The notes under the pieces were generated by a model. It had not been told where the DNA came from and searched no databases. It was given only the letters and a program-made list of their open reading frames with translations. A program made the position numbers and the translations under genes. Below are positions 7,455-13,037 of a stretch of 23,077 bases of DNA, in pieces (position 1 is the first letter of the stretch; every line of letters starts with the position of its first letter). This DNA comes from Clostridia bacterium DTU080. Its GTDB lineage: Bacteria > Bacillota > Limnochordia > DTU080. The stretch is from assembly GCA_001513395.1 (NCBI GenBank), contig LFTP01000072.1:1-23077 (forward strand), given 5' to 3'.

Positions 7455-8444
7455 TCAGGTACGAGCAGTGACCAGAGTCCGGATGTGCGTGGTCAGATCC
7501 TGCTCAATTGCTTCCTTTGCTACCCGAATAGCGTTGTAGATGGCCTGTGCGTTTGACGATCCGTGTGAGATGATGCATATCCCGTCGACACCCAGAAGTG
7601 GAGCTCCGCCGTATTCGGAATAATCAAGACTGGCTCTGACACTGCGCAAGGCGTCCTTGAGTAACAAACCGCCGATCTTGGACTTAACATCAGCAGTAAG
7701 CGCTTTTTGCAGCATGAAAAAAACTGTCTTTGCCATACCCTCGGCGAACTTCAACACTATGTTACCCACGAAACCGTCGCAGATGATAACATCGACGTTG
7801 CCGGACAAGATATCTCTGCCCTCAATGTTGCCCACGAAGTTTATCCGGGATGAATCCCTAAGGCGAGGATATACTTGCCGGACGAGTTCACATCCTTTGG
7901 TCTCTTCCTCACCGATATTAAGCAGACCTACGCGGGGATCGGAGATACCTAAGACCCTTTCTGCGTATGCCGATCCCATAAGTGCATATTGCACCAGGTG
8001 ATTGGGTCTGGCATCGACATGTGCTCCGGCGTCCAACAAGACGCAGCGCCCGTTGACCGTCGGCATCACCGTGCCGATGGCGGGCCGATCAACCCCCTTG
8101 ATGCGACCCCAGCCTAAAAGCGTGGCCACCATAGTGGCTCCAGTGCTGCCGGCGCTCACCAGGGCATCAGCTTGCCCCTCTTTGACACTTCTGACGGCCA
8201 CAGCAATGGAGGTGTCCTTTCTTCTTCGAGCAGCTCTTGTAGCCAAATCTTGCATCTCGACGACGTCGGAAGCATGAAGAACCTCGATTCCGCTACTGGG
8301 CAGATCAGCTAGTATCGGTTCAACGCGCTCTCGTTGCCCGACGAGCAAAATCTCGACGCCCAAGGATTGGGCAGCCAAACTGGCTCCTTTGACGATTTCA
8401 TCGGGAGCGAGATCGCCTCCCATGGCGTCCACAGCGATTCTCAC
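7455..8444 (-). CDS. plsX: Phosphate acyltransferase (PlsX)
   Basis: PlsX converts acyl-ACP to acyl-phosphate, the donor used by PlsY to acylate glycerol-3-phosphate; acyl-phosphate is also the product of fatty acid kinase, whose subunits are encoded at 14-18 kb. The 329 residues include the N-terminal MRIAVDAMGGDLAPDEIVKG signature, ALVSAGSTGATM and ICDGFVGNIVLKFAEG. The start is GTG at 8444, preceded by GGAG. In Bacillus the regulator gene fapR precedes plsX; here rpmF, a terminator and a possible short-leader promoter precede it, and no FapR-like gene or obvious FapR operator was seen. Confidence 0.97.
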   Translation of the reverse strand: MRIAVDAMGGDLAPDEIVKGASLAAQSLGVEILLVGQRERVEPILADLPSSGIEVLHASDVVEMQDLATRAARRRKDTSIAVAVRSVKEGQADALVSAGSTGATMVATLLGWGRIKGVDRPAIGTVMPTVNGRCVLLDAGAHVDARPNHLVQYALMGSAYAERVLGISDPRVGLLNIGEEETKGCELVRQVYPRLRDSSRINFVGNIEGRDILSGNVDVIICDGFVGNIVLKFAEGMAKTVFFMLQKALTADVKSKIGGLLLKDALRSVRASLDYSEYGGAPLLGVDGICIISHGSSNAQAIYNAIRVAKEAIEQDLTTHIRTLVTART

Positions 8445-8462
8445 TGCTGCTCCACTTCCTCA

Positions 8463-8491
8463 ATTATTGCAGAATATTGCGCTTATAGCAA
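8463..8491 (-). promoter_or_regulatory. Possible promoter of the plsX-fab operon
   Basis: On the minus strand TTGCTA (8486-8491), a 17-bp spacer and AATAAT (8463-8468) fit a housekeeping promoter with one mismatch at -10 and two at -35. It begins inside the T-run of the rpmF terminator and would give a leader of only about 12 nt before plsX. Its position after a terminator supports it, but the -35 is weak. Confidence 0.35.
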
Positions 8492-8522
8492 AAAAGCACC
8501 GTCGCGCAGACACGGTGCCTTT
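8490..8522 (-). terminator. Rho-independent terminator after rpmF
   Basis: In the minus direction GCACCGT, a 9-nt loop and ACGGTGC (arms 8512-8518 and 8496-8502) are followed by six T (8495-8490), with upstream AAA able to extend the stem. It ends yceD-rpmF transcription before the plsX operon. A second small hairpin (8526-8540, 6-bp arms GTAGTT/AACTAC) lies just before it. Confidence 0.88.
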
Positions 8523-8565
8523 CAGGTAGTTATCAACTACGACATGGATACACTGGCGCAGCCAT

Positions 8566-8769
8566 TTACCGGGACGCCCCGGCTTTTGTATCGTTCTCAA
8601 CGTCAAGCACTTGTCTTCCCGCGTAAGTACCGCAGTTACCACATACACGATGCGAAAGCTTCGGTTCGTGGCAGCGGGAGCATTTGATGATCGGGGCAGC
8701 CGCAACGCCCTGCGTTGCCCTGCGCAACCGCGCTCTTGATTTAGAATGACGTCTCTTAGGAACTGCCAT
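8566..8769 (-). CDS. rpmF: 50S ribosomal protein L32
   Basis: This 67-residue protein starts MAVPKRRHSKSRARLRRAT and has four zinc-type cysteines in CSRCHE and CGNCG, so it is the zinc-binding form of bL32. The C-terminal tail is a little longer than in many relatives. The start is ATG at 8769, with GAGGAG 7 nt upstream. It follows yceD after 13 nt, the usual pairing, and ends at a strong terminator. Confidence 0.97.
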   Translation of the reverse strand: MAVPKRRHSKSRARLRRATQGVAAAPIIKCSRCHEPKLSHRVCGNCGTYAGRQVLDVENDTKAGASR

Positions 8770-8782
8770 GTCCGTACTCCTC

Positions 8783-9340
8783 TCAGACGTTTCCCGTGTC
8801 GGTCTGTTGATCCAACAAACGCGCCAGATCAGCCCACCGGGGATCGATGATTTCCTGTTGACAGCTACATTCGCCACTGCTTAGTTCCTTGCCACAACTG
8901 GGACATAGCCCTAGGCAATCGGCCGTACACAGTGCTTTCAAAGGCACTGAAAGCAGCAACTGTTCACGCACTGCTTCAGTGATGTCTATCACATCGCCGC
9001 GGAAAGCGCTGAATTCAGCGAACTGATCGTCCTCATCGCCTTCCAAGGCATTGTCAGCGTAGTCATGGCTCGTGTCCGGGATATACTCCTCGTCAAGCGG
9101 CGCAACCAGATGGTACCGGAAACGCTTTAAGCATCGAGCGCATTGCAACTCAAGTTCGGTACGGACCTCGCCGCGCACCACAAAAGCAGACCCGGTGTTT
9201 ATCACGGTGGCCGTGACTTCCAACGCTGAGCTTTGCGTTATGGGCTCCTCCCACTCGAGTCCGGTCAGCGAGTCGGTCGAAAAACTGACTGTTCGGCTGG
9301 CTCCCGGCTTATCCTTCAATGAGCTGATATTTATCCGCAT
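8783..9340 (-). CDS. yceD: YceD/DUF177 family protein (23S rRNA accumulation protein)
   Basis: This 185-residue DUF177 protein corresponds to E. coli YceD and B. subtilis YlbN, which lie directly upstream of rpmF in most bacteria. E. coli YceD is linked to 23S rRNA accumulation; its mechanism is unclear. Visible features are the central RTELELQCARCLKRF motif, an acidic middle segment, and a cysteine-rich end around CTADCLGLCPSCGKEL that may bind metal. The start is ATG at 9340, preceded by GGGGTGAG. A near-consensus promoter ends only 14 bp before the start codon. Confidence 0.93.
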   Translation of the reverse strand: MRINISSLKDKPGASRTVSFSTDSLTGLEWEEPITQSSALEVTATVINTGSAFVVRGEVRTELELQCARCLKRFRYHLVAPLDEEYIPDTSHDYADNALEGDEDDQFAEFSAFRGDVIDITEAVREQLLLSVPLKALCTADCLGLCPSCGKELSSGECSCQQEIIDPRWADLARLLDQQTDTGNV

Positions 9341-9354
9341 GGTCTCACCCCGCC

Positions 9355-9384
9355 ATTATAGCTACGCGCCATTGTCTCTGTCAA
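9355..9384 (-). promoter_or_regulatory. Near-consensus housekeeping promoter of yceD-rpmF
   Basis: On the minus strand a perfect TTGACA (9379-9384), an 18-bp spacer and a perfect TATAAT (9355-9360) lie upstream of yceD. Only 14 bp separate the -10 from the ATG, so transcription should begin within or just before the GGGGTGAG ribosome binding site, giving a leader of roughly 7-9 nt. Confidence 0.85.
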
Positions 9385-9624
9385 GCAATCCGGGACCGCG
9401 GTACACGGATCACGTCGTCACAAACCGGGTTCAGCCGGATTCTTCAGCCGAGAACGTATCTGTGTGCGTTAGGGTCCCCCTTTCCCGAGGAGGCTTCCGG
9501 GCTTAGTTGCTTAGTTCATGGAGAAATCCTAAGCAATCAAAGGCAAGACCTTGATTCTCGGGGTCTTCATACTGTTATGTATGCTCACCGCGGTCAAGAT
9601 ACATGTCGTAGGCAGCCCATAACC
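9385..9624 (-). other. Hairpin-rich intergenic stretch between the LysM gene and yceD
   Basis: No convincing gene lies here. Read on the minus strand it holds several short stems: AAGACC/GGTCTT (9562-9567 with 9545-9550), TTGCTTAG/CTAAGCAA (arms 9529-9536 and 9507-9514, 8 bp perfect), a duplicated CTAAGC (9509-9514 and 9501-9506) that could pair alternatively with the same partner, and a CCCG/CGGG hairpin (9485-9502). The last is followed directly by AAAGGGGGACCCTAACG. That order (GC hairpin, then a GGGGGACCC tract) recalls part of ydaO-type c-di-AMP riboswitches, but the other conserved blocks were not found. A possible weak promoter, TTGACC-N17-CAGTAT, is at 9569-9597. It could be a degenerate riboswitch, an orphan RNA, or decay of a lost gene. 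Confidence 0.35.
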
Positions 9625-10278
9625 TCAGTCTTGAGTTGGTGACTGTTCGGTGGCGGTTACCGCCGCACTGCTGAAAGCCCGTACGGCAGCCTGGATGGCG
9701 GCTTGATGATCGGGACAAACCTGCCTGGTGTTATGGGTTCTGCTGTCTTTGAAATGAATGCAGAAGTGACCGGCGAAATCATTGTCGTTGATGGCACCGT
9801 TTCCATGAGGAACCCCGTTCATGGAGGCCGCAATACGTCGTCCGGCAACTTCAACGACGATCGCACGTCTTTGCCAGCTCCACTGACCATATATGCTCTT
9901 CATTGTCGCTGTGTCCTCAGCCGTCAAGGGCTCGACATCCGCGTGAAGGGTTCCGTAGTAGCGCCTGACGCGAAAGGATTTGCCGGTTTCAACGTCCATG
10001 ACCCGAGCCACGGTGTTGTGCGGAAAGATCCTTTGCACCTCGCTCCAACTGAGTGCTTCAGGTATGAGTCGTTCTCTGGCGGCACGCACTACGGCTACGG
10101 CGTCAGTGGTCGAAGGAGTTGGTACTGATGGACTCGCTTCCGATTCCGGAATCGGGATGATCAGTGTTTGCCCGGCTTTCACCCTATCTGCATTTCGCAA
10201 CCGATTGGCCTTGGCGATCATCTCAACGGAGATGCCATAGTGGCGGGCCAAGCTCCACAGAGTATCACCACGGCGCAC
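9625..10278 (-). CDS. LysM-domain protein, C-terminal fragment of a frameshifted gene
   Basis: This reading frame encodes a LysM peptidoglycan-binding domain (RRGDTLWSLARHYGIS to AGQTLIIP, residues 2-43), a Pro/Ser/Thr linker, and a C-terminal domain of about 140 residues with NDNDFAGHFCIHFKDSRTH, a module I recall from other Bacillota cell-wall proteins but whose activity I cannot name. The only start, GTG at 10278, cuts into the LysM domain: the codons before it (PQQTYQV) belong to the domain and remain open up to a TAG at 10321-10323. The frame therefore most likely continues the upstream signal-peptide/peptidoglycan-binding gene through a -1 shift. Alone it would be an unexported fragment. 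Confidence 0.7.
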   Translation of the reverse strand: MRRGDTLWSLARHYGISVEMIAKANRLRNADRVKAGQTLIIPIPESEASPSVPTPSTTDAVAVVRAARERLIPEALSWSEVQRIFPHNTVARVMDVETGKSFRVRRYYGTLHADVEPLTAEDTATMKSIYGQWSWQRRAIVVEVAGRRIAASMNGVPHGNGAINDNDFAGHFCIHFKDSRTHNTRQVCPDHQAAIQAAVRAFSSAAVTATEQSPTQD

Positions 10279-10586
10279 TTGGTAGGTCTGTTGTGGTTTG
10301 GAAGAAAGGGCCGCTGAAGACTAAGCCAGGTCTGTCGGCCCACAATCCCGTCGATGACCAGCCCGTTTTCTTCCTGGAATCGTCGGACAGCGTCCAGAGT
10401 GGTTGCGTCAAACAGTCCTGTGGGCGTCATATGCAGGAAGCCGCGTTGAAATAACGATAACTGAAGCTCCCAAACAGCATCCCCTGTCGCGCCCTGTTTG
10501 AGCAACACGGATGACGCATTAGCATGAGCAAGGATACAAAAAGATGTCATGAGTACTGCAACCAGGAGGCAGCGTTTGTTGCTCAT
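10218..10586 (-). CDS. Secreted peptidoglycan-binding protein, N-terminal fragment of a frameshifted gene
   Basis: It begins with a signal peptide (MSNKRC, then a hydrophobic core, with cleavage likely after AHANA near residue 24). A peptidoglycan-binding type 1 domain follows (about 27-92: QGATGDAVWELQLSLFQRGF, GLFDATTLDAVRRFQEENGL, DGIVGRQTWLSLQ). After about residue 94 the sequence loses family character (PNHNRPTKCAVVILCGAW), while a LysM domain appears in the -1 frame over the same DNA. The start ATG at 10586 has an ideal GAGGAGG 8 nt upstream. It follows the patatin-like gene after 65 nt. The original product was probably a roughly 320-residue secreted wall-binding protein. Confidence 0.75.
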   Translation of the reverse strand: MSNKRCLLVAVLMTSFCILAHANASSVLLKQGATGDAVWELQLSLFQRGFLHMTPTGLFDATTLDAVRRFQEENGLVIDGIVGRQTWLSLQRPFLPNHNRPTKCAVVILCGAWPATMASPLR

Positions 10587-10651
10587 GCCATCACCTCCTC
10601 AGACATTGGCCAGCCGGACACGGAAATACGGGCGGCTTATTCGATTTGTCG

Positions 10652-11353
10652 TCACGTTTCCCGCTCCTTGGCCAACGACCAAAGGATAGGCTCCCAGACG
10701 TGGGCCTGCTGTTGGCCAGCATCAAACCAGGCATCCACATCGTCTTCGTGTCCGTTTTGAACCTCGATGTCGATGACAACTTCGGCGGCACCGTCTAGCC
10801 TGTGGGCTGCAGCCTGTATAAGTATCTCTGGCACACCGGCACGCGGCTTTCCCCGTCTCACGGCACGCAGAGCTACCACTGGCCGTCCGAACACCCGGGC
10901 AGCGCTGTTTACGGGAACACCGAAGACGGAACCGTCGGAGAGATAACAACCGTTCACATTACTGATGCAGGGGCCGTTGGCTGACCAAAGGCTTGAAGCG
11001 GCAATCGCCGCCGCTGGCCCCTCCCTGAGTAACACCGGTTGTCCCTTTAGCACGTCACAGGCCAATACGGCCAGCCTCGTCGGACAGTCTTCCAGACGCA
11101 ATGTCGGAAATAACGTGACCAGAGCCTCATACACAGCCTCTTGATCAGGAATGAGACCCGATGTGTCCAGATGCTTCCATATGTGAACCAGATAGGCAAG
11201 GTGTGCGGGTTCTTGGGCCAGACAGGGAAAAACGCCGGTACCGCAAGCACAGATGCCCGCTACAGGTATTTCGGACTGATAAAGAACGTATAGGAACCCT
11301 GCGTACGCTGCTCCCTCCCCGCCTCCCGTTCCCATGGCCAGTGAAATGCCCAC
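10652..11353 (-). CDS. Patatin-like (YlbK-type) protein with altered active site
   Basis: This 233-residue protein has the patatin fold signals in order: a glycine-rich loop GTGGGEG (8-14), the nucleophile-elbow region VAGICACGTG (31-40), and the Asp motif LSDGSVFGVPV (138-147). In active patatins these read GGG-x-K/R-G, GxSxG and DG(G/A). Here the nucleophile position is Cys35, the last elbow Gly is Cys37, and the K/R is Glu13; Asp140 is kept. It may be a pseudoenzyme or use Cys. Placement next to coaD and rsmD matches B. subtilis ylbK. Start GTG 11353 is the only in-frame choice after the preceding stop; TAAGGAG lies 13 nt upstream, which is long. Confidence 0.8.
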   Translation of the reverse strand: MGISLAMGTGGGEGAAYAGFLYVLYQSEIPVAGICACGTGVFPCLAQEPAHLAYLVHIWKHLDTSGLIPDQEAVYEALVTLFPTLRLEDCPTRLAVLACDVLKGQPVLLREGPAAAIAASSLWSANGPCISNVNGCYLSDGSVFGVPVNSAARVFGRPVVALRAVRRGKPRAGVPEILIQAAAHRLDGAAEVVIDIEVQNGHEDDVDAWFDAGQQQAHVWEPILWSLAKERET

Positions 11354-11370
11354 TTGTTTCGGCGCACTCC

Positions 11371-11850
11371 TTACTGGACGGACTGACCGGTTGTCCGTTG
11401 AAGCTCTTCGCGGCCGCGACGCACTACTTTTTGAACTCGGTCAAGGTGTTCCTCCAGTTTGGCTAACACGGAGTCAGCATACTGATCAGCACCGACTTGA
11501 GTCTCCCGGGCCTTGTTTTCGGCTTCTTCCAAAATGCGCAAGGCTTCCTCTTTTGCCTTCCTTACCAGCTCGGATTCGCTGACCATCTTAGCCACATAAG
11601 CCTCAGCCTCTCGGATCATGCGTTCGGCCTCTTCTTGGCTTTCCGCCAGCATCCGGTCTTTTTCGGAGGCCAGCCACTCGGCCCGTTTCACCTCTTCGGG
11701 AATTGCGTTGCGAATCTTGTCGACGAGCTCCAAAGCCGCCTCTGCATCGATCAAAGCCTTCCCGGTAAGGGGGATTTCCGGAGCTGAGTCAATCAGCTGA
11801 TCCAGACGATCAAGTAGAATGATGAGATTCATCCGATTCATGGATTCCAC
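11371..11850 (-). CDS. Conserved coiled-coil protein of unknown function (coaD-ylbK neighbourhood)
   Basis: This 159-residue, highly charged, mostly helical protein has a conserved N-terminal block (MNLIILLDRLDQLIDSAPEI, then PLTGKALIDAEAALELVDKI), a long coiled coil (about residues 50-125), and a C-terminal ADQYADSVLAKLEEHL-VVRRGREEL block. Related proteins near coaD in Bacillota are often labelled ATPase or V-type subunit H-like, but no nucleotide-binding motif is visible, so I assign no function. Resemblance to membrane-associated scaffold proteins is only structural. The start is uncertain: GTG 11850, ATG 11841 or ATG 11832 are in frame, none with a normal ribosome binding site. GGGAGG lies upstream across a hairpin that would bring it close to 11850. 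It ends 17 nt before the patatin-like gene. Confidence 0.8.
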   Translation of the reverse strand: MESMNRMNLIILLDRLDQLIDSAPEIPLTGKALIDAEAALELVDKIRNAIPEEVKRAEWLASEKDRMLAESQEEAERMIREAEAYVAKMVSESELVRKAKEEALRILEEAENKARETQVGADQYADSVLAKLEEHLDRVQKVVRRGREELQRTTGQSVQ

Positions 11851-11894
11851 ACAGCGACGGTTCTATGGGTGCAAGCTTGTCGCTGCTACCTCCC
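11848..11894 (-). promoter_or_regulatory. Split ribosome binding site with intervening hairpin
   Basis: On the minus strand GGGAGG (11889-11894) and TAG are followed at once by a perfect 7-bp stem, CAGCGAC (11879-11885 as gtcgctg on plus) with GTCGCTG (11852-11858), around a 20-nt loop. One base later comes GTG (11850-11848). Folding would reduce the effective distance from GGAGG to the start codon to about 4 nt. The repeat is seen; the bypass role is inferred. Confidence 0.45.
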
Positions 11895-11955
11895 TTGAAG
11901 AATGTGTGTGGGATATCTCCTGGCGGCTACTACGCACAAGAAAGGGCCTTGATCA

Positions 11956-12450
11956 TTATTCTTCACGGCGTGGCCCGTACTTTTGTGCGATTCGCTCAGC
12001 TACGTTACGGGGGACCCAGCCGTCGATATTTCCGCCTAACTGAGCGACCTCTCTGACGATGCTTGAACTGATAAACGAATACTGATGACTGGTCATCAAA
12101 AAGACTGTCTCTATCTCCGGGGCAAGATGCCGGTTGGCTTCGGCCAGCTTCAGCTCATACTCGAAGTCTGACACCGCTCGAAGGCCGCGGACTATGGCTT
12201 GGGCTTTCCTGCTTCGGGCGTACTCCACGGCTAAGCCCTGGAAACTCTCACAGTGGACCTTGGGCAAGTCAGCGGTCGCTTCTTGTAGCATTTCGACTCG
12301 TTCGTGCCACGAGAAATACCGCTCGCGCTTGTTAGAGTTGCTGAGAACGGCTACGTAGAGCTTGTCAAAAAGCCGCGATGCCCGAATAATAATGTCCAAA
12401 TGCCCCAAAGTCACCGGATCAAAACTACCCGGATATACGGCGATTCTCAA
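11956..12450 (-). CDS. coaD: Phosphopantetheine adenylyltransferase
   Basis: CoaD transfers AMP from ATP to 4'-phosphopantetheine, the penultimate step of CoA synthesis. The 164-residue protein has the nucleotidyltransferase motif TLGH (14-17), VRGLRAVSDFEYEL and the ISSSIVRE motif near residue 128. The start is TTG at 12450, overlapping the rsmD stop (TTGA) with AAAGGAG 10 nt upstream inside rsmD. The rsmD-coaD pair is conserved in Bacillota (ylbH-ylbI in B. subtilis). CoA made here feeds FabH/FabD substrates and the ACP prosthetic group. Confidence 0.97.
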   Translation of the reverse strand: MRIAVYPGSFDPVTLGHLDIIIRASRLFDKLYVAVLSNSNKRERYFSWHERVEMLQEATADLPKVHCESFQGLAVEYARSRKAQAIVRGLRAVSDFEYELKLAEANRHLAPEIETVFLMTSHQYSFISSSIVREVAQLGGNIDGWVPRNVAERIAQKYGPRREE

Positions 12451-13037
12451 TCGTCTTCTTCTCCTTTGTTGATCTGCCTGTCGTTACAGAATCTCAGGAG
12501 TGTCAGGATGGTATCTCCATACACTTCCTTTCGGATACAGGGCAGATTCGCTATGTCGGTAGGCACTTCCTCTTTGAATGTATGCTCAACGACGACCAAT
12601 GCGTAACAACGGAGCAGTCGGTGTTGTACAAGATCTTGCAGAGTGGGCGCAACCAAACCTCTGTCATAGGGAGGATCCATAAAGACGAGATCAAAAGCGC
12701 GATTTTCGGCAGCCAATATGCGCATGCCCTTCTTGACGGACACCCCCAGAACCCGCGCCCGATCCGTCAAACGCGTCTTCTCCAGGTTCTTGCGAATGCA
12801 AATAAGAGCTTGCGGATGGTTGTCGACGAGCACCGCCTGTCTTGCTCCTCTGCTCAAAGCTTCGATTGCCAAGCTCCCGCTACCCGCAAACAGGTCAAGC
12901 ACATCAGCGTCCGCTACAACTGCAGAGATGATAGAAAACATGGATTCCTTTACTCTGTCCGCAGTAGGTCTCGATGTGTGTCCGCGCGGCATGTGCAAGA
13001 TATGTCCTTTTTGTGCACCGCCAATGACTCGCATCAT
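12447..13037 (-). CDS. rsmD: 16S rRNA (guanine966-N2)-methyltransferase
   Basis: RsmD methylates G966 of 16S rRNA using S-adenosylmethionine. The 196-residue protein has the N-terminal MRVIGGAQKGH, the RPTADRVKESMFSII segment, the SAM-binding LDLFAGSGSLAIEALSRGA, and the catalytic FMDPPYDRG motif. The start is ATG at 13037, whose ATGA overlaps the recG stop, with AGAGG 6 nt upstream; an in-frame start at 13061 inside recG was rejected. A second ATG directly follows. Confidence 0.96.
   Translation of the reverse strand: MMRVIGGAQKGHILHMPRGHTSRPTADRVKESMFSIISAVVADADVLDLFAGSGSLAIEALSRGARQAVLVDNHPQALICIRKNLEKTRLTDRARVLGVSVKKGMRILAAENRAFDLVFMDPPYDRGLVAPTLQDLVQHRLLRCYALVVVEHTFKEEVPTDIANLPCIRKEVYGDTILTLLRFCNDRQINKGEEDD

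Noticed and set aside
8445..8565. FapR operator upstream of plsX
   Set aside because: No sequence close to the known FapR palindrome was seen, and no fapR-like gene is present in the window.
9072..9506. Plus-strand frame of 144 codons opposite yceD and its promoter
   Set aside because: It runs through the promoter and the non-coding region, with no ribosome binding site or family match.
10280..10320. Programmed -1 frameshift site in the LysM gene
   Set aside because: No X-XXY-YYZ heptamer in the correct register and no clear downstream stimulatory stem; a mutation or sequence error is simpler.
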